DNA of 64,000 bases from Brevibacterium casei CIP 102111 (lineage in GTDB: Bacteria; Actinomycetota; Actinomycetes; Actinomycetales; Brevibacteriaceae). The notes beneath the pieces were generated by a model that was not told where the DNA came from, searched no databases, and was given only the letters and a program-made list of their open reading frames with translations. A program made the translations under genes and the position numbers. Location: positions 1-64,000 of the forward strand of contig NZ_FXZC01000003.1 of the NCBI RefSeq assembly GCF_900169275.1. Reading direction: 5' to 3'. Positions 25,306 to 32,360 of this stretch are shown piece by piece; within the stretch, counting starts at the first letter, position 1; the number at the start of each line of letters is the position of its first letter.

Positions 25306-26826
25306 ATGTCCGAGACAACGTTCCGCACCATCGCCATCATCCTCTACTTCGCGGGTATGCTCGCCATCGGCTGGTTCGCCTACCGGAAGACGAAGGACAG
25401 TCTCGACGACTACATGCTCGCGGGCCGGGGCCTGCGCCCGAGCGTCGCAGCGCTGAGCGCCGGAGCCTCCGACATGTCGGGCTGGCTGCTCATGGGCCTG
25501 CCGGGCGCGATCTACCTCTCGGGCCTCGTCGAAGCCTGGATCGCGATCGGTCTCACCGTCGGCGCCTGGGTGAACTGGAAGTTCGTCGCGCCCAGGCTCC
25601 GCGCCTTCACGGAGACCGCCGGTGACTCGATCACCATCCCGAGCTTCTTCGAGCAGCGCCTCCAGGATCGCACGCATCTGCTGCGCATCGTCTGCGGCCT
25701 CATCATCCTCGTCTTCTTCACGTTCTACGTCTCCTCGGGGATGGTCGCGGCCGGGAAGTTCTTCGAATCGAGCTTCGGCCTCAACTACCTCGCGGGCATG
25801 CTCATCGTCGCCGCGATCACGATGGTCTACACGCTCTTCGGCGGCTTCCTCGGCGCCACGCTCACCGATGTCGCCCAGGGGCTGCTCATGTTCGCCGCCC
25901 TCATCGCCGTGCCCATCGTCGCCGTTATCAACGCCGGCGGACCCGCCGAGGTGATCGCCAACGTCCGGGAGATCGACCCGAGCCTGCTCAGCCTCTTCGG
26001 CTCCGGCTCGTTCTGGGCCAGTGGGACCTATCTCGCCGTCATCTCCTCGCTTGCGTGGGGTCTGGGCTACTTCGGCCAGCCGCACATCATCGTGCGCTTC
26101 ATGGCCCTGCGCACCCCCGCCGACGCGACGGTCGCCCGGCGCATCGGTGTGGGCTGGATGGCGATCTCGGCGGCCGGTGCGATCGCCACGGCCATCGTCG
26201 GCATCTCCTACTTCTCCCAGCACGCCGATCAGGCACCCACCGACCCGGAGACGGTCTTCCTCGACCTCGCGCAGATCCTCTTCCACCCGTTCATCGCCGG
26301 GCTCGTCCTCGCCGCGGTGCTTGCGGCGATCATGTCGACGATCTCCTCGCAGCTCGTCGTCACCTCCTCGGCACTCGTCGAGGACCTCTTCAAGATCGTC
26401 GCGAAGCGCGCTGGGTCGACGCGCACCCTCCAGGACAAGACGTACGTGCTGCTCGGCCGCCTCGGCATCCTCATCGTCGCAGTCATCGCCGTCCTTCTCG
26501 CGATCTCGCCGTCGAACAGCATCCTCGATCTCGTCGCCTTCGCGTGGGCGGGCTTCGGCGCCTCGTTCGGCCCGATCGTCCTGCTCACCCTGTTCTGGAA
26601 GAAGCTGACGAACTGGGGCGCGCTCTTCGGCCTCATCTCCGGTGCCGTCGTCGCCTTCGTCTGGGGTCAGCTCAACACTCCCCTGACGAATTCGATCTAC
26701 GAGATCATCCCCGGCTTCGCAATCAACCTCATCGTCGCGGTCGTCGTCAGCCTCGCAACCTACAAGCCGAACCCGGAGATCGACGCCGAGTTCGATGAGG
26801 GCGTGGAGCTGTCGAAGGTGAGGTGA
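25306..26826 (+). CDS. putP: Sodium/proline symporter
   Basis: 506-residue SSS-family symporter with about 13 hydrophobic helices. PutP-type blocks: DDYMLAGRGLRPSVAALSAGASDMSGWLLMGLPGA (Na+/proline-site helix), GYFGQPHIIVRFMA and SSQLVVTSSALVEDL. It imports proline coupled to sodium. ATG 25306 was chosen because AAAGGAGA precedes it; the frame is open to 25123 through repeat DNA. Monocistronic. No proline-oxidation gene is nearby. Confidence 0.92.
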   Translation: MSETTFRTIAIILYFAGMLAIGWFAYRKTKDSLDDYMLAGRGLRPSVAALSAGASDMSGWLLMGLPGAIYLSGLVEAWIAIGLTVGAWVNWKFVAPRLRAFTETAGDSITIPSFFEQRLQDRTHLLRIVCGLIILVFFTFYVSSGMVAAGKFFESSFGLNYLAGMLIVAAITMVYTLFGGFLGATLTDVAQGLLMFAALIAVPIVAVINAGGPAEVIANVREIDPSLLSLFGSGSFWASGTYLAVISSLAWGLGYFGQPHIIVRFMALRTPADATVARRIGVGWMAISAAGAIATAIVGISYFSQHADQAPTDPETVFLDLAQILFHPFIAGLVLAAVLAAIMSTISSQLVVTSSALVEDLFKIVAKRAGSTRTLQDKTYVLLGRLGILIVAVIAVLLAISPSNSILDLVAFAWAGFGASFGPIVLLTLFWKKLTNWGALFGLISGAVVAFVWGQLNTPLTNSIYEIIPGFAINLIVAVVVSLATYKPNPEIDAEFDEGVELSKVR

Positions 26827-27234
26827 GCGCCGAGGAGGTCGCGCGCTGAGCGGTCGCTGGCTGAGAGGTCACGCCGCACACCGCGCACTGATCCACCACA
26901 GCGGCCCGTCACTCCCCCGCGGAGTGGGGGGCCGTCGTGCATTCGACGTTCGCGTGGAGTGCGGCGTTCGCGTGTAGCGAGGGTGGCCTCGCGGAGACCT
27001 CGTCGCTCGCTCCACAGTTGCGCGGAAATCCGCGTCCGGGGCGACGCGGATTTCGAGCTGCGCGTGGTTCGAGCGCAGGCTAGTTCGTCGAACCCGTAGA
27101 AAACCGACCAGGCGTGGAATGAGCACGCCCGGCCGCGCCAACCGTCGCTGCCTCGCGCCCCGCGTGGATCGAGCGCAGGCGACACGGCCCCCTCCCCGAA
27201 CACCGCACCCTCCCCAACTCCCACCCCGTGAATG
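26827..27234. other. Non-coding segment with hairpin and direct repeats
   Basis: About 400 bp without a credible gene, between putP and rplQ. It holds a perfect 12-bp hairpin, GAAATCCGCGTC / GACGCGGATTTC (27025-27036 and 27043-27054). A 20-bp direct repeat CGCGTGG(T/A)TCGAGCGCAGGC lies at 27061-27080 and exactly 100 bp later at 27161-27180. There is also a short tandem GTTCGCGTG(G/T)AG near 26948-26977. Composition is less regular than neighbouring genes. Possibly a remnant mobile or repeat element. Confidence 0.6.
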
Positions 27235-27276
27235 CACTGCAGGCGGGCACCCGTGCGTGGGTGCCCGCCTGCGGTG
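27235..27276 (-). terminator. Terminator of the rpoA-rplQ transcript
   Basis: 18-bp stem (27235-27252 with 27259-27276, one wobble), 6-nt loop, about 70 bp past the rplQ stop on the minus strand. Confidence 0.8.
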
Positions 27277-27346
27277 TCAGGAACGGATCGGCCTCTCAGC
27301 GAGGCAGTGCCTCACAATCAGGCGCGGCCTCACAGAGAGGCGGCGA

Positions 27347-27946
27347 TCACTTGTCCTTGCCGGCCTCGGGGTCGACGGTCTCGACGGTCTCGTCGACCTC
27401 GACGTTGCCTTCGGCATCCTCGGTGACCTTGACCTCGTCGACGACGACGTCGCCATCGGCATCCTCGGTGACGGTGACGTCGTCGGAGACGACCTTCTCG
27501 TCGGAGGAGCCGGAGGAGTCAGTCGAGGCGGCAGCGGCGGTCGCGGTGGCCTGCTCGGCCTCCTTCACCGTGGCCTGCTTCGGCGAGTAGGGCTCGAGGA
27601 CGAGTTCGATGACGGCCATCGGAGCGTTGTCGCCGTTGCGCGGACCGATCTTCGTGATGCGGGTGTATCCGCCCGGACGCTCGGCCATGGTCTCGGCGAT
27701 CGTCGTGAAGAGCTCGTGGACGATCGACTTGTCGGCGATCTGGGCGAGCACGCGACGACGGGCGGCGAGGTCGCCCTTCTTCGCAGCGGTGATGAGGCGC
27801 TCGGCCACCGGACGGAGGCGCTTGGCCTTCGTCACGGTCGTCGTGATGCGCTTGTGCTCGAAGAGCTGCGCTGCCAGGTTGTTGAGCATGAGGCGCTCGT
27901 GGGTGGGCGAACCGCCGAGGCGGGGGCCCTTCGTTGGGGTAGGCAT
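27347..27946 (-). CDS. rplQ: 50S ribosomal protein L17
   Basis: 199 residues. The first 120 or so are canonical L17 ([31 protein letters not shown], then [21 protein letters not shown]). Residues about 125-199 are an acidic, low-complexity tail ([18 protein letters not shown] with a near repeat [19 protein letters not shown]). Such acidic L17 tails occur in actinobacteria; their role is unknown. Last gene of the infA-to-rplQ cluster, 23 bp after rpoA, followed by a strong terminator. Confidence 0.97.
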   Translation of the reverse strand: MPTPTKGPRLGGSPTHERLMLNNLAAQLFEHKRITTTVTKAKRLRPVAERLITAAKKGDLAARRRVLAQIADKSIVHELFTTIAETMAERPGGYTRITKIGPRNGDNAPMAVIELVLEPYSPKQATVKEAEQATATAAAASTDSSGSSDEKVVSDDVTVTEDADGDVVVDEVKVTEDAEGNVEVDETVETVDPEAGKDK

Positions 27947-27969
27947 AGTGGAAAACTCCTAGGTCTTGA

Positions 27970-28968
27970 TCAGTACTGTTCGTCTTCGACGTAGGACTGG
28001 TCCTCTTCCGCGAGACCGGATTCGAACCCGGCAGGACTGTCCTTGAGGCTGAGTCCGAGCTCGTTGAGCTTGGCCTTGACCTCGTCGATCGACTTCGAAC
28101 CAAAGTTGCGGATATCCATGAGGTCGGCTTCGCTGCGGGCGACGAGCTCGCCGACGGTGTGGATGCCCTCACGCTTGAGGCAGTTGTAGGAGCGCACGGT
28201 CAGATCGAGGTCCTCGATGGCAAGCGCCAGGTCGGCGGCGAGAGCGGCGTCGACCGGCGACGGGCCGATCTCGATGCCCTCGGCTTCGACGTTGAGCTCG
28301 CGTGCCAGGCCGAACAGCTCGACCAGCGTCTTGCCTGCCGACGCGATGGCGTCGCGCGGGGTCATCGACGGCTTGGTCTCGACATCGAGCACGAGGCGAT
28401 CGAAGTCGGTGCGCTGCTCGACACGAGTGGCCTCGACCTTGTAGGTGACCTTGAGAACGGGCGAGTAGATCGAGTCGACCGGGATCCGGCCGATCTCGGC
28501 ATCGGCGTTCTTGTTCTGGGCGCTCGACACGTAGCCGCGTCCGCGTTCGATGGTGAGCTCCATGTCCAGACGGCCTTCGCCATTGAGCGTGGCGATGTGC
28601 AGGTCCGGGTTGTGGATCTCGACTCCGGCGGGAGCCGAGACATCGGCAGCGGTCACGGTGCCAGGGCCCTGCTTGCGCAGGTACGCAACGACAGGCTCGT
28701 CGAATTCAGACGACACGACCAGGGACTTGAGGTTGAGGATGAATTCGGTGACATCCTCCTTCACTCCCGGGACGGTGCTGAACTCGTGGAGGACGCCGTC
28801 GATCCGGATGGAGGTGACGGCGGCTCCCGGAATCGACGACAGCAGGGTGCGACGAAGCGAGTTGCCGAGGGTGTAGCCGAATCCGGGCTCGAGCGGCTCG
28901 ATGGCGAACCTGGAGCGGTTGTCGGAGACGACTTCTTCCGTGAGTGTTGGGCGCTGTGCAATGAGCAC
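27970..28968 (-). CDS. rpoA: RNA polymerase alpha subunit
   Basis: 332 residues: N-terminal dimerisation domain ([30 protein letters not shown]) and C-terminal alpha-CTD ([36 protein letters not shown]), which binds UP elements and activators. GTG start with AAAGGAAG upstream. It is separated from rpsK by 157 bp containing a hairpin, so it may be partly uncoupled from the upstream ribosomal genes. Confidence 0.98.
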   Translation of the reverse strand: MLIAQRPTLTEEVVSDNRSRFAIEPLEPGFGYTLGNSLRRTLLSSIPGAAVTSIRIDGVLHEFSTVPGVKEDVTEFILNLKSLVVSSEFDEPVVAYLRKQGPGTVTAADVSAPAGVEIHNPDLHIATLNGEGRLDMELTIERGRGYVSSAQNKNADAEIGRIPVDSIYSPVLKVTYKVEATRVEQRTDFDRLVLDVETKPSMTPRDAIASAGKTLVELFGLARELNVEAEGIEIGPSPVDAALAADLALAIEDLDLTVRSYNCLKREGIHTVGELVARSEADLMDIRNFGSKSIDEVKAKLNELGLSLKDSPAGFESGLAEEDQSYVEDEQY

Positions 28969-29073
28969 GTGGGCTTCCTTTCAGCGAACATCCGCTATAT
29001 GACGTTCGCACTGCACGTCATGGCAGTCGGCCATGAAGAACGGTTCGGTTTATGCGATGAATCCGTTCTGCCT

Positions 29074-29105
29074 CAGGCGGCGGGCACAAAACGGCCCGTC
29101 GCCTG
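29074..29105 (-). terminator. Hairpin between rpsK and rpoA
   Basis: 12-bp stem (29074-29085 with 29094-29105, one wobble) and a loop containing TTTT on the transcribed strand. A candidate attenuator reducing read-through from rpsK into rpoA. Confidence 0.5.
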
Positions 29106-29125
29106 CGGCAGTTCCACGGAAAGGG

Positions 29126-29530
29126 TCAGCCGCGGCGGCGCTTGGGCGGACGGCAGCCGTTGAACGGAACCGGGGTGACATCCTGGATGGTGCCCAGTTC
29201 CAGGCCGGCGGCCTGCAGAGAGCGGATCGCGGTCTCGCGGCCCGAGCCCGGTCCCTTGACGAAGACGTCGACCTTCTTCAGGCCGTGTTCCTGCGCGCGG
29301 CGGGCGGCGGATTCCGCAGCCATCTGAGCGGCGTAGGGCGTCGACTTGCGCGAGCCCTTGAAGCCGACCTCACCGGAGGAGGCCCAGGAGATGACAGCAC
29401 CGGTCGGATCGGTGATCGACACGATGGTGTTGTTGAAGGTGGACTTGATGTGCGCCTGGCCGGCAACGATATTCTTCTTGATCTTGCGGCGAGGCTTGCG
29501 CGCTGAAGCGGCGCGTGACTTGGGAGGCAT
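29126..29530 (-). CDS. rpsK: 30S ribosomal protein S11
   Basis: 134 residues, standard length. [35 protein letters not shown] is the S11 signature and the C-terminus ends in the conserved [15 protein letters not shown]. It builds the 30S platform near the mRNA exit. It lies 51 bp after rpsM; rpsD, which often follows it in other bacteria, is not here. Confidence 0.98.
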   Translation of the reverse strand: MPPKSRAASARKPRRKIKKNIVAGQAHIKSTFNNTIVSITDPTGAVISWASSGEVGFKGSRKSTPYAAQMAAESAARRAQEHGLKKVDVFVKGPGSGRETAIRSLQAAGLELGTIQDVTPVPFNGCRPPKRRRG

Positions 29531-29581
29531 AGGTTTTACTCCTGATCGAGGTGGTTGACGCCGGTCAACCGGGTGAGCATG

Positions 29582-29950
29582 TTACTTCTTCTTACCGGCC
29601 ACGGTGCGCTTCGGCCCCTTGCGGGTGCGCGCATTGGTCTTGGTCCGCTGTCCGCGAACCGGGAGACCGCGGCGGTGGCGCAGGCCTTCGTAGCTGCCGA
29701 TCTCCACCTTGCGGCGGATGTCGGCGGCGACCTCACGACGGAGGTCACCCTCGACCTGGAACGTGCCCTCGATGTAGTCACGCAGCTGAACGAGCTCGGC
29801 GTCGCTCAGGTCCTTCACACGGGTGTCGGGGTTGATCCCGGTTTCCGTCAGGGTCTGGCGCGCACGCGTGCGGCCCACACCATAGATGTATGTCAGGGCG
29901 ACCTCCACGCGCTTTTCGCGCGGGATGTCGACTCCGGCAAGACGTGCCAT
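29582..29950 (-). CDS. rpsM: 30S ribosomal protein S13
   Basis: 122 residues, standard length. [26 protein letters not shown] at the N-terminus and [24 protein letters not shown] at the C-terminus are diagnostic. S13 sits in the 30S head and contacts P-site tRNA through its C-terminal tail. It lies 189 bp downstream of rpmJ. Confidence 0.98.
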   Translation of the reverse strand: MARLAGVDIPREKRVEVALTYIYGVGRTRARQTLTETGINPDTRVKDLSDAELVQLRDYIEGTFQVEGDLRREVAADIRRKVEIGSYEGLRHRRGLPVRGQRTKTNARTRKGPKRTVAGKKK

Positions 29951-30102
29951 AGGTTCTTACTCCTGTTGATGTTTCGGAGGTGCTGATGCAGACCTGTCCT
30001 CAGTGACCTGAGGTCCTCGGCCCCCGACCGAAGGTATCGTCCTGCTCAGGCCGGTCCGGCATGCGCAGGGGGCGAGGTCTGCGTGGGTGTGGTGCTGCTG
30101 GC

Positions 30103-30119
30103 AGCCCCGTATCGGGGCT
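30103..30119 (-). other. Hairpin in the rpmJ-rpsM gap
   Basis: AGCCCCG-tat-CGGGGCT, a perfect 7-bp stem, 21 bp past the rpmJ stop. The 189-bp gap is otherwise featureless; the hairpin could be an attenuator or processing site. Confidence 0.4.
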
Positions 30120-30139
30120 CCCTCTGCTCGAAGAGCTGC

Positions 30140-30253
30140 TCAGCCCTGACGCTGCTTGTGGCGCGGGTTGGAGCAGATCACCATGACTCGACCGTGACGG
30201 CGGGTCACCTGGCACTTCTCGCAGATCTTCTTGACGCTGGGCTTAACCTTCAT
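30140..30253 (-). CDS. rpmJ: 50S ribosomal protein L36
   Basis: A 37-residue protein read directly from the sequence: it begins [16 protein letters not shown] and ends NPRHKQRQG. The zinc-binding C-C-C-H set ([13 protein letters not shown]) is intact, so this is the zinc-containing (C+) form. It lies 63 bp after infA in the conserved infA-rpmJ-rpsM order. Confidence 0.97.
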   Translation of the reverse strand: MKVKPSVKKICEKCQVTRRHGRVMVICSNPRHKQRQG

Positions 30254-30316
30254 CGTTTTTCCTTCTCTCGGCCGGTCTCCCTTCCCAGGGAATCCGGCGC
30301 GAATGATCGAAGATCC

Positions 30317-30538
30317 TTACTTGTAGCGGTAAACGATTCGTCCACGCGAGAGATCGTAAGGAGACAGCTCCACGATGACTCGGTCCTCGGGCAGGATTCG
30401 GATGTAGTGCTGCCGCATCTTCCCTGAGATGTGCGCGAGCACCTTGTGCCCGTTGCTCAGCTCGACCCGGAACGATGCGTTCGGGAGAGCTTCGACAACG
30501 GTGCCCTCGATCTCAATGACCCCTTCTTTTTTGGCCAT
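30317..30538 (-). CDS. infA: Translation initiation factor IF-1
   Basis: 73 residues, the usual length, with the OB-fold sequence [25 protein letters not shown] and [19 protein letters not shown]. It binds the 30S A site during initiation. ATG 30538 is the conserved start; a longer in-frame extension upstream is not conserved-looking. First gene of the alpha-type cluster. Here map is not directly upstream: the MFS-to-PaaX segment lies between. Confidence 0.98.
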   Translation of the reverse strand: MAKKEGVIEIEGTVVEALPNASFRVELSNGHKVLAHISGKMRQHYIRILPEDRVIVELSPYDLSRGRIVYRYK

Positions 30539-30794
30539 ATCGTTCGCTAACCTCGTATTCCCGCGAAACCTTCGCGTTCGACGTAATCGTCGATCGTCGG
30601 TCGGCACCGACGATCCCCACAGACTGCTCCGGCCCTCCCCCACCACATGAAAGGCTGTGGATGGCGTGACGCCGCCCACAACCGTGAATGGATGAGTTGA
30701 GTGAGAACAGACCAATCATCTACTCTACACCACGATCCGAAGATCTTCCAGGCGGTCCTGGATTCCGCGCGTGACTTCCCCTACAATCCCGGCT

Positions 30795-30965
30795 CCCCTC
30801 GCCGAGGCGGCCCGCCGGATCGGCGTCACGTCCGTTCCTCACACCCCGTCACCCCGCCGAGGCGGTGCCCCGAAGCGATGTCCCCGTCCGTTCCGCACAC
30901 CCCGCTCCCCCGCCGAGGCGGCCCTGCCCGACCGTCGTCCGGCCCCGAGTCCCTCGCCGGGGCGG
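30795..30965. repeat. Cluster of four REP-like motifs
   Basis: Copies of CCCC(T)CGCCGAGGCGG at about 30795, 30852, 30907 and 30951 (the last CCCTCGCCGGGGCGG), all in one orientation, in the 430-bp gap between infA and the MFS gene. No gene is seen in this gap. Confidence 0.75.
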
Positions 30966-30970
30966 GGCAC

Positions 30971-32203
30971 TCACCCGCGGGCGCGTGCCCCGTAGCCGGT
31001 GCGGATCCCCATGGCCACGGCGACGGCGAGGACGAGGAAGCCGAGCACGGTGACCCATGCGAAGCCGCCGAGTGAGAGCAGCGGACCGGCGAGTGCGGCG
31101 ACCGCGGCCGCTCCGAGGTTCATCCCCGCATCCGAGAGTCCCTGCACGGGGATCCGATGCGCCGGGTCGATCTCCTGGGTGAGCAGGGTCGAGCCGGCGA
31201 TGAGGCACGCCGACCACCCGAGTCCGAGGAGGAAGAGCGCGAGGGAGAGCCGGACGAAGGAGGACTCGCCTGCCGCGTCGATGAAGCCGAGGATGAGCGC
31301 GGCGGCGAAGAGCACCTGCCCGAGGAGGATGACGCGTCCGGGAGCGAACCGGTCGGTGAGGTAGCCGAAGACCGGAGAGAGTCCGTACATGCCGAAGATG
31401 TGCCCGGCGATCGTCACGCCGATGAGCCCGAGGCCGAACCCGTGATGGTCCATGTGGACCGGGGTCATCACCATCGTCACGACCATGATCATGTGCCCGC
31501 TGACGACGGAGAGGAGACCGAGGAGCGCACCCGGGGATCGGCGCACGGCCGCCCAGGTGCCGCCTCGGCGAGGGGCCGTCGGGGCGGCGACGATCCGGTC
31601 CGCCCCGACGCCGGGTCGATCGGAGCGCGGGGTCCGGAGGAAGAGGACGCAGACGAAGGAGAGGAGGTATCCGCCGACGGCGATGAGGAAGGGACCGGCG
31701 AAGGGGTCGATGCCGAGCGAGCGCCCGAGCCGGGCACCGGGTTCGGCGAGGTTGGGTCCGAGGACCGACCCGACGGTCGTCGCCCACACGACGATCGACA
31801 TCGCTCGACCCTTGAGCTGCTCAGGCGCGGAGTCGGTGGCCGCGTACCGGCTCTGCAGGCCCGAGGCGGTCGCGGACCCGAAGAAGCCCATACCGACGAA
31901 GAACAGCAGGGCGATGCCCGCGAGGATGGCCACGACGATGAGGAGCGCTCCGGTGAGGGCGAGTCCATAGCCGACGGCGAGCGCCCAGCGGCGATTGCGC
32001 ACCTGCGCGAGACGCGCGAGCGGCAGAGCGAGCAGTCCTGCGCCGAGGATCGAGGCCGTCTGCGCGAACCCGGCGAGTTCGGTGCGACCGGTGAGCTGTT
32101 CGGCGAGGATGCCGCCGACGGCGAACCCGGTGGCCACGCCGATGCCGGCGAAGAGCTGCGCCAGACACAGCGCCCACTGATTGCGCACGAACGTGCTCGC
32201 CAC
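30971..32203 (-). CDS. MFS transporter
   Basis: 410 residues with about 12 hydrophobic helices split by a central hydrophilic loop. MFS hallmarks include GSATASGLQSRYAATD and the helix 8-9 loop FGYLTDRFAPGRVILLG. GTG start with GAGGAGGGG upstream. The central loop contains TAPRRGGTW, encoded by a copy of the REP-like motif (about 31559-31574), which suggests repeat insertion into a tolerant loop. The substrate is unknown. It begins the non-ribosomal segment that separates map from infA. Confidence 0.87.
   Translation of the reverse strand: MASTFVRNQWALCLAQLFAGIGVATGFAVGGILAEQLTGRTELAGFAQTASILGAGLLALPLARLAQVRNRRWALAVGYGLALTGALLIVVAILAGIALLFFVGMGFFGSATASGLQSRYAATDSAPEQLKGRAMSIVVWATTVGSVLGPNLAEPGARLGRSLGIDPFAGPFLIAVGGYLLSFVCVLFLRTPRSDRPGVGADRIVAAPTAPRRGGTWAAVRRSPGALLGLLSVVSGHMIMVVTMVMTPVHMDHHGFGLGLIGVTIAGHIFGMYGLSPVFGYLTDRFAPGRVILLGQVLFAAALILGFIDAAGESSFVRLSLALFLLGLGWSACLIAGSTLLTQEIDPAHRIPVQGLSDAGMNLGAAAVAALAGPLLSLGGFAWVTVLGFLVLAVAVAMGIRTGYGARARG
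31559..31574. repeat. REP-like motif inside the MFS reading frame
   Basis: CCGCCTCGGCGAGGGG within the central-loop coding region; on the coding strand it reads as APRRGG. Confidence 0.65.
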
Positions 32204-32260
32204 GTTCCCCTCCTCATATCCTCGGTCCGCATCGATGCTAGCCGAGAACCGCAGACGCCG

Positions 32261-32301
32261 AGGCGGCCGGGAACGGTGGTGAGATCCGCTCCCGGCCGCC
32301 T
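32261..32301 (-). terminator. Terminator of the TAP-type peptidase gene
   Basis: Perfect 12-bp stem AGGCGGCCGGGA / TCCCGGCCGCCT with a 17-nt loop, 60 bp past the stop. Its left arm overlaps a REP-like CGCCGAGGCGG. Confidence 0.65.
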
Positions 32302-32360
32302 GCAGTGCTCGACCGGGGGTGTCAGGCCCGACGGTCAGGGCAGCCGAGCCCGGCCCGAGC

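Noticed and set aside
20144..30965. CRISPR array
   Set aside because: The clustered repeats are only 12-16 bp, spacers are 8-45 bp and share composition with the repeats, and no cas gene is present.
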